DNA of 6,687 nucleotides, taken from the NCBI GenBank assembly GCA_030146875.1, contig JASLAX010000005.1, positions 1-6,687 of the forward strand. Reading direction: 5' to 3'. The translations under genes and the position numbers were made by a program. This document shows, piece by piece, positions 1 through 3,917 of this stretch (the first letter of the stretch is position 1; each line of letters starts with the position of its first letter). Below the pieces are notes generated by a model. That model did not search any database. It had not been told where the DNA came from and worked only from the letters and a program-made list of their open reading frames with translations. Source of the DNA: Longimicrobiaceae bacterium (GTDB lineage Bacteria > Gemmatimonadota > Gemmatimonadetes > Longimicrobiales > Longimicrobiaceae).

Positions 1-83
1 TTGCGATCCGCGTTCGGCAGGAGCGGCTTGATCCGCTCCCACTCGGGATCACTCAGGTCTGTCGGATAGGCTCGTCTCGTCAT
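1..83 (-). CDS. IS5-family transposase, N-terminal fragment (runs off window)
   Basis: The minus strand from ATG at 81-83 encodes 27 residues up to the window edge, starting MTRRAYPTDLSDPEWERIKP and continuing LLPNADR. The pattern R-Y-P-T-D-L-S-D-x-E-W-x-x-I-x-P-L-L-P is the hallmark of the N-terminal DUF4096 region of IS5-family DDE transposases, which cut and paste the element. Only this N-terminal part is visible; the DDE catalytic residues lie beyond the left edge, so intactness cannot be judged. No clear Shine-Dalgarno site precedes the ATG, and the gap to the inferred IS end is 54 bases, normal for these compact elements. Breaking off inside a multicopy IS is a common place for a short-read contig to end. 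Confidence 0.88.
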   Translation of the reverse strand, partial: MTRRAYPTDLSDPEWERIKPLLPNADR

Positions 84-137
84 GAGAGTAAACTGTAACT
101 GCCGATTGACCCTCAGAACAGATTCTTAAACACACTC
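1..137 (-). mobile_element. End of an IS5-family insertion sequence (partial)
   Basis: The transposase start at 83 reads toward the left edge, so 84-137 is the IS end upstream of the transposase. Read on the minus strand from 137, the end begins GAGTGTGTTTAAGAATCTG, which resembles the terminal inverted repeats I remember for the ISL2/IS1031 branch of the IS5 family (GAG...GTTTAAGAATCTG). It is preceded by TAA (138-140), which fits the TNA target duplication typical of that branch. The other end of the element lies outside the window, so neither the inverted-repeat pair nor the duplication can be confirmed. The right boundary at 137 is inferred. Confidence 0.7.
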
Positions 138-418
138 TAAGCGATCTCCGGCGCGCGCTCACCAGCGAGCGGATAAAGCATCTTAGTGAAAACTTCCTGA
201 AAATCTGGGGAGTGTCGGCGACCGCGACATCCGTTCCAACGGCCCTTATGGGTTTGTCTGTGCCCGTCGCGCTGCTGGTCAGTGGTGGCTTTTCCATTGT
301 CGCAGGAATGGTATGGTACAGGCGGGAAAAGCAGGATCGGCTACGGGCTAGTCCGTACGCGTATCTATTCCACATAGAACAGCGGTTTTCCGGGAGAGCG
401 AAGCCGCGCTTTTGGTAA
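138..418 (+). pseudogene. C-terminal remnant of an unidentified gene, truncated by the IS
   Basis: A frame open from the IS boundary ends at TAA 416-418 and encodes about 92 residues. Upstream, inside the IS, the same frame meets a TGA at 107-109. The peptide has a charged, amphipathic first part (LRRALTSERIKHLSENFLKI), a hydrophobic stretch (VPTALMGLSVPVALLVSGGF, roughly codons 33-52) and a basic linker, then ends in a SPYAYLFHIEQRF-like segment. A GTG at 212 could start a 68-residue protein, but GGGGA lies too close to it, and the coding character continues upstream of 212, so I prefer a decapitated larger gene. I do not recognise the family; the hydrophobic segment may be a membrane helix or a buried hairpin. 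GC is about 55% by hand count, against about 70% in the rest of the window, which suggests acquired DNA. Confidence 0.6.
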
Positions 419-503
419 GCCAGCCTTCCAAGCGGCGCGATCAGGGGGGGGAGGTGGAAGAACGGGAGAAGACGCTCTGCAAGCAATACCTGGCGAATCG
501 CGA

Positions 504-629
504 ATGTGGGCCTGTCGCGGCTACCCTGCCGCGCTCGCCCGCGCCGATGTCGAGATCGCGGCGGCGGAAGCAGCGTACCGCGCGGACGCACACCGGGCCT
601 CCGAATCGCTCGTCCGCCGCTTCGGGTAG
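504..629 (+). pseudogene. Possible C-terminal gene remnant, alanine-rich helix
   Basis: From ATG 504 to TAG 627-629 the frame gives 41 residues. The part ALARADVEIAAAEAAYRADA followed by HRASESLVRRFG has the alternating Ala/charged pattern of a real amphipathic helix, unlike the Arg/Pro-rich products of the other frames here. No Shine-Dalgarno site precedes the ATG, and upstream in the same frame the peptide turns glycine-rich and implausible. The likeliest reading is the tail of a gene whose 5' part was lost. It could equally be a small unannotated protein or a chance high-GC frame. I do not recognise a family. Confidence 0.3.
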
Positions 630-667
630 ACTCCGGGCGGCGTCGCGTACCCTCCACCACTGACGGC

Positions 668-674
668 AGGAGAG
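668..674 (+). promoter_or_regulatory. Ribosome binding site of the lipoprotein gene
   Basis: AGGAGAG lies just before overlapping candidate starts GTG 676 and ATG 679. The spacing from AGGAG (668-672) is 6 bases to ATG 679 but only 3 to GTG 676, which favours ATG 679. This is the only clear Shine-Dalgarno site in front of any gene in the window. Confidence 0.7.
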
Positions 675-678
675 AGTG

Positions 679-1143
679 ATGCCACACGGACAGATGCGGT
701 TCCTGGTCGTCGCCGTCGCGGTGCTCGCGGGCGCGTGTGCGTCTTCCTCGCCGTCGGGCGGAACGGCCGAGGGACCCTCCCCCGATCCCACGCGAACGAG
801 GTCCGCCCCCGACTCCACGTACGGATACACGCAGGAGAAGGCGATCCGCGTCGGCGGCGGCCTGGATAGAGGTGCCGCGAACGAGCGGGCCTATCTCCGC
901 ACCCTGCGCGGTCCCAACGGCGAGCCCGTGACCTTCGTCCGGAAGGGATCCTGTTGCCGCTTCGACCACAAGGAAGGTCCGATGGGCACGGGGTTCCTGG
1001 ACATCTACGAGGTCACGTACCCCGGACTCGCGAAGCCGGTGACGCTCTACCTGGACATGTACCGCGCGGGGGAGCTCCTGATCCCAGTGGGGTTCACGGC
1101 GGGTCCCGACCTGGACGCGGCGCCGGAAGCGCGCAGCACGTGA
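679..1143 (+). CDS. Predicted lipoprotein with conserved GSCC motif, function unknown
   Basis: The product has 154 residues. Residues 7-19 form a short hydrophobic signal segment after Arg7, followed by LAGAC with Cys20 as the likely lipidated residue, so it should be a membrane-anchored lipoprotein. Residues 21-47 are a Ser/Pro/Thr/Gly-rich linker. The folded part (about 48-140) begins YGYTQEKAIRVGGG and contains NERAYLRTLRGPNGEPV, then GSCC at 90-93, and ends with LYLDMYRAGELLIPVGF. From memory, this arrangement matches small Bacteroidota/Gemmatimonadota proteins often mislabelled 2-dehydro-3-deoxyphosphooctonate aldolase. The protein is far too short to be that enzyme and shows no such active site. 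The paired cysteines may form a disulfide or bind metal in the periplasm. ATG 694 is a possible alternative start but lacks a ribosome site. The role is unknown. Confidence 0.85.
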   Translation: MPHGQMRFLVVAVAVLAGACASSSPSGGTAEGPSPDPTRTRSAPDSTYGYTQEKAIRVGGGLDRGAANERAYLRTLRGPNGEPVTFVRKGSCCRFDHKEGPMGTGFLDIYEVTYPGLAKPVTLYLDMYRAGELLIPVGFTAGPDLDAAPEARST

Positions 1144-1233
1144 GGACATCCTTCGTCGACTCCAGACGCGTATGCAGCGAGTGACGGCGCCGGACCTCGC
1201 ACCCGCCGGCGGATCGAACCCACGCGCGCCGCG

Positions 1234-1977
1234 GTGAGGGTCGCCATCGCGCAGATGCGGATGCACCCCACCGTGGCGGAGAACACGGAGGGCGTCATCG
1301 AACACCTCCGTATGGGCGCGGAGACGGGCGCGGAGGTGGTCGTCTTGCCGGAGTGCGCGACGACGGGCTACCACCGGCGGGTGCCCGAGCAGGTGAGCCG
1401 CGGGTTGATCGATGATGCGATCGCGCGGGTGCGGAGCGAGTGCGCCGCCCTGGGAGTCGTGGCGGTGGTGGGGACGCCCTGGTACCCCTCGGCCGCGGAC
1501 GACGTCGTCTGGAACGCCGCCGTCGCGGTCGACGGCCGTGGAGAGATCCTGGCCGTCTGCCCCAAGGTGGGGCTGACGAGGGGCGAGACGCGGTTCTTCA
1601 CCGCGGGCGCGCACCGGCCGCGGTTCTCCCTGGGCTCCGCCGCGTGCGGAGTGGTGCTCTGCCGCGAGGTGCGGGACGCGGCAACCATCGCGGCGACGGG
1701 GACCGGCGGCGTCACCTTCTGGCCGGGCGTCATCGGCTGGGAGAGCGAGGTCACGGATCCGGACGACGACGTGACCCACGAGCTGGCGAGCGAGTGCGCG
1801 CGGGCGCTGGACACGTGGCTGGTCCAGTGCAACTGGGCCGGCTCCGTGAACCGGCCGGAGCTCACGGGCACGGGCGGCAGCCTGGTGCTCTCGCCCGCGG
1901 GCGACGTGGTGTACGAGGCCCCGCGCGACGTGGCGGGCCTCTTCGCCTACGACCTGGCGCCGCACGTCGGCCTTTGA
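1234..1977 (+). CDS. Carbon-nitrogen hydrolase (nitrilase superfamily)
   Basis: The 247-residue product has the nitrilase-superfamily core that hydrolyses amides, N-carbamoyl compounds or nitriles through a covalent cysteine intermediate. The catalytic set is complete: Glu40 in VVVLPECATTGY, Lys111 in CPKVGL, and the nucleophile Cys143 in VVLCREVRD. Glu118 (RGETRFF) is placed like the second conserved Glu. The C-terminal GTGGSLVLSPAGDVVYEAP (211-230) is the usual 'GGS...dp.G.vl' block. The length is slightly below the usual 260-280 residues. GTG 1234 is the first possible start after the upstream lipoprotein stop in the same frame, and MRVAIAQM is the normal family N-terminus; no Shine-Dalgarno site is visible. 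No signal peptide is seen, so it is probably cytoplasmic. The substrate cannot be told from sequence; genes 90 bases upstream and 60 bases downstream give no clue. Confidence 0.92.
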   Translation: MRVAIAQMRMHPTVAENTEGVIEHLRMGAETGAEVVVLPECATTGYHRRVPEQVSRGLIDDAIARVRSECAALGVVAVVGTPWYPSAADDVVWNAAVAVDGRGEILAVCPKVGLTRGETRFFTAGAHRPRFSLGSAACGVVLCREVRDAATIAATGTGGVTFWPGVIGWESEVTDPDDDVTHELASECARALDTWLVQCNWAGSVNRPELTGTGGSLVLSPAGDVVYEAPRDVAGLFAYDLAPHVGL

Positions 1978-2037
1978 GCGCCCTCCCGTTCCCCCCGTCC
2001 TGTCGCTCCCCCTCCCCACCACACAGCCGAGCACGTC

Positions 2038-2754
2038 GTGAGCACCATCGAGCCGGACATCGCCTCCCCGCCGTCGTCTCCGCCGCCCGCCGAGACCGGA
2101 TCTCCGCTGCGCCCGGACCGCCTCTGGATGCTCTTCGTGCGCCCGCGACGCTTCTTCGAGCGGCGCTATCCGCTCGACCATCTCCCCAGCCTGCTGCTGG
2201 TCCTGATGTGCATGGGGATCGCGTACGCGAGCGGGCGGATGGAGAAGAACATGATGCAGGCGGACCTGGATCAGGCGTCCGCCGGGTGGGAGAAGCTCGC
2301 GCCGCTGCTGACCGAGTCGTGGCTCGGCTTCTGGGGGACGATGCTGGTGGTGGGCGTGATGGGAGCCGCGTGGGCGTGGTACGTGGGCGGCTGGTGGTAC
2401 CGCGTACGGCTGGGGTGGGCCGGGGATCCCGAGCCCGACCGGGTGCAGGCCCGGCTGGTGTACAGCTACGCCTCGCTCGTCCAGGCCCTGCCGCACGTGG
2501 TGGTGCTCCTCGTCCAGACCGCGACGTACGAGAGCTATCGCGCGGCGTGGGAGTCGCCGGACCTGTGGCCCACCCTGGGGCTGCCGTTCATCTTCCTCTC
2601 CGTCTGGACCAGCTACCGCGGCGTGCGCGCGAGCTTCGCGGTGCGTACGGGCCCCGCCCTGGTCTGGTTCGTGGTTCTGCCCGCCCTTCTCTACCTGCTG
2701 ACGATCGGGGGCATCGCCGCGATCTACCACTGGCTCGCACCCGCGGCCGTCTAG
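2038..2754 (+). CDS. Yip1-like multispanning membrane protein
   Basis: The 238-residue product begins with a Pro/Ser-rich cytoplasmic-looking stretch (1-26). Next comes DRLWMLFVRPRRFFERR (27-43), which is the 'P..FF' entry motif of bacterial Yip1-domain proteins. Hydrophobic segments follow at about 49-65, 95-118, 140-160, 179-196 and 206-230, giving about five membrane helices with conserved-looking prolines. This fits the Yip1/YIF1-like family of inner-membrane proteins, whose bacterial function is largely unknown. GTG 2038 is the first start codon in this frame after the preceding gene's stop. ATG 2128 (Met31) is an alternative but would remove most of the segment before the motif. The leader 1978-2037 is pyrimidine-rich with no Shine-Dalgarno site. 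The 60-base gap permits co-transcription with the hydrolase gene. Confidence 0.75.
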   Translation: MSTIEPDIASPPSSPPPAETGSPLRPDRLWMLFVRPRRFFERRYPLDHLPSLLLVLMCMGIAYASGRMEKNMMQADLDQASAGWEKLAPLLTESWLGFWGTMLVVGVMGAAWAWYVGGWWYRVRLGWAGDPEPDRVQARLVYSYASLVQALPHVVVLLVQTATYESYRAAWESPDLWPTLGLPFIFLSVWTSYRGVRASFAVRTGPALVWFVVLPALLYLLTIGGIAAIYHWLAPAAV

Positions 2755-2803
2755 CCCGGCCGACAGGAGAGGGGCGAACGCTGGCCGGTGATGGCTGCGC
2801 GGG

Positions 2804-2824
2804 GCCGCCGAGAGGGACGGCGGC
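2804..2824 (+). terminator. Weak putative terminator hairpin after the Yip1-like gene
   Basis: GCCGCCG (2804-2810) pairs perfectly with CGGCGGC (2818-2824) around a 7-base loop, 50 bases after the stop of the upstream gene. No T-tract follows, so intrinsic termination is uncertain. In such GC-rich DNA a 7-bp hairpin can arise by chance. Confidence 0.28.
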
Positions 2825-2849
2825 TGTCGCCAAGCGAACGCATCGCGGG

Positions 2850-2878
2850 TTGCCGCACGTCTCGTCCCTCCATATGTT
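2850..2878 (+). promoter_or_regulatory. Candidate sigma-70-like promoter for the zinc-ribbon gene
   Basis: TTGCCG (2850-2855) and TATGTT (2873-2878) are separated by exactly 17 bases and each match four of six consensus positions. The site lies in the 231-base gap after the Yip1-like gene, about 108 bases before the ATG at 2986, and downstream of the hairpin at 2804-2824. A locally lower GC stretch supports it. It is a pattern match only. Confidence 0.33.
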
Positions 2879-2985
2879 TCCGACGGTTCCCTCCGTATAG
2901 ACCACCTCTACCACGCCACTCGCACCCGCCGGCGCCCCTCCTCCCGCGGCCGGCTGCGAGCGGCTCCCTCTCGACCCCCCCCCGC

Positions 2986-3696
2986 ATGGCCATCGTCTGT
3001 CCCGAGTGCAGCACCGAGCTCCCGTTCGAGGCCTACAACGAGGATCGAGGCGTGGCGAAGTGCCCGAAGTGCTTCGCCGTGTTCAACTTCCGCTCGCGCG
3101 CGCAGGAGGTGGTGCACGGGGGCGCCCCGGGCGCGCGGCACGCGCCGGTGCCCACGCGCGCGCCCGCCGGCATCCGCGTGCGGCAGGACGGCGAGCGGCT
3201 GGAGGTCCGGCGCTCCTGGATCGGGCTGGACGCCCTGCTCTCCGGGGGCGCCGCCCTGTTCATGTGGTTCGTCCTGGCGACGGAGGCGTACGAGGCGTCC
3301 CGCGCCCTCTCGGCCGTGTGGACGGCCGCGGCGGCCGCCGTGAGCTACTACGCGCTGGCGAAGCTCCTCAACGGCACCACGCTGGAGGTCACGCGCCGGT
3401 GGACGCGCCTGCGCCACGGGCCGCTGCCCTGGCCGGGGGGAAAGACGGTGCCCAGCGCCTCCATCACCCAGCTCTACTGCAAGTGCATCCCCGCTTACCG
3501 GCGGTGGTTCGACTTCGCGCCCCCCGAGCTGGACTCGCTGCGCTACGAGCTGCGCGCCATCGTGCGCACGGAGGGCTACTGGACCCTGATGCAGGACTTC
3601 ACCTCCGCCGACGGCGCGCTTTACGTGGAGCGCCTGGTGGAGGACTGGCTCCGGATCGAGGACCGCGCCGTCGTCGCCACCGACACGGTGTCGTAG
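2986..3696 (+). CDS. Zinc-ribbon membrane protein, function unknown
   Basis: The product has 236 residues. It opens with a zinc ribbon: Cys5-Pro-Glu-Cys8 and Cys26-Pro-Lys-Cys29 with 17 residues between the pairs, ending in VFNF. A Pro/Ala-rich linker (36-62) leads to a short beta-like section (IRVRQDGERLEVRRSW, 63-78). Two hydrophobic segments at about 80-98 and 107-128 look like a membrane hairpin. The rest contains RLRHGPLPWPGGKTV (141-155) and ITQLYCK (160-166). I recall this layout (ribbon, two helices, 'RHGPLPWPGN', 'QLYC') from uncharacterised proteins of several phyla, with a PH-like C-terminal fold likely. ATG 2986 is chosen because the ribbon starts at once after it; a frame opening at 2788 adds 66 low-complexity Arg/Pro residues. 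The leader has no Shine-Dalgarno site and contains a C-run at 2975-2983. The function is unknown. Confidence 0.82.
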   Translation: MAIVCPECSTELPFEAYNEDRGVAKCPKCFAVFNFRSRAQEVVHGGAPGARHAPVPTRAPAGIRVRQDGERLEVRRSWIGLDALLSGGAALFMWFVLATEAYEASRALSAVWTAAAAAVSYYALAKLLNGTTLEVTRRWTRLRHGPLPWPGGKTVPSASITQLYCKCIPAYRRWFDFAPPELDSLRYELRAIVRTEGYWTLMQDFTSADGALYVERLVEDWLRIEDRAVVATDTVS

Positions 3697-3697
3697 C

Positions 3698-3713
3698 CGC
3701 GGCGGGCGCCGCG
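3698..3713 (+). terminator. Putative terminator hairpin after the zinc-ribbon gene
   Basis: CGCGGC (3698-3703) and GCCGCG (3708-3713) form a perfect 6-bp stem with a GGGC loop, beginning one base after the stop codon TAG (3694-3696). No T-tract follows. Its position suggests a role in transcript end formation or stability, but the evidence is only the fold. Confidence 0.3.
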
Positions 3714-3761
3714 AGGCGTCGCGAGAGCCCCCTCCAGCCGCGAACGTCAGAAACCCGAGAC

Positions 3762-3807
3762 GGCTCCCGTTCCACTCCCGGCGCGCGGGAGGCAACGCTC
3801 GGGAGCC
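3762..3807 (+). repeat. Nested inverted repeats upstream of the receptor gene
   Basis: An outer pair GGCTCCCG (3762-3769) and CGGGAGCC (3800-3807) encloses an inner hairpin CTCCCG (3775-3780), GCGCG loop, CGGGAG (3786-3791). The outer and inner arms share the core CTCCCG/CGGGAG, so each left arm can pair with either right arm. A further CTCCCG lies at 3860-3865. The structure sits 111 bases before the receptor ATG. It may be a terminator for the upstream gene or a structured leader of the receptor mRNA; no T-tract marks it as an intrinsic terminator. Confidence 0.45.
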
Positions 3808-3917
3808 TTCGTGCGTCCAAGCTGGTGAGCCGATCGTCGGGGCGGACGGATGCCCTTCCCTCCCGTCGGCCGGCATCTCCTTGCAGAGCCGCCCCTTCCC
3901 TTCCGCGAGACCCCCCA

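Larger units (their letters stand above)
419..675 (+). other. Gene-poor stretch between the truncated gene and the lipoprotein gene
   Basis: No intact gene is convincing here. An 83-residue frame at 412-663 is arginine- and serine-rich without recognisable features. The only protein-like reading is the short fragment at 504-629, listed separately. A run of eight G (around 444-451) sits between lower-GC sequence to the left and the GC-rich chromosome to the right, so a junction between acquired and resident DNA may lie near here. I see no convincing promoter. Confidence 0.4.

Noticed and set aside
1172..1237. 21-residue frame starting at ATG 1172 whose stop overlaps the hydrolase GTG
   Set aside because: It would be a neat translational-coupling leader peptide, but it has no ribosome site and no protein-like composition.
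49..2730. 893-residue open frame on the minus strand
   Set aside because: Its product is rich in Arg, His, Gly and Pro with no domain, and it lies antisense to four well-supported genes. Long antisense frames are expected opposite GC-rich coding sequence.
1440..2900. 486-residue plus-strand frame overlapping the hydrolase and Yip1-like genes
   Set aside because: Gly/Arg/Ala-rich shadow in another frame of two clearly identified genes; no recognisable motif.
2788..2985. Upstream extension of the zinc-ribbon protein to a start at 2788
   Set aside because: The added 66 residues are Arg/Pro/Ser low complexity, whereas the zinc ribbon begins immediately after ATG 2986 as in related proteins.
3006..3917. 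Upstream extension of the receptor frame to 3006
   Set aside because: This would overlap the zinc-ribbon gene and bury the signal peptide inside the protein; the segment is Arg/Gly-rich shadow sequence.
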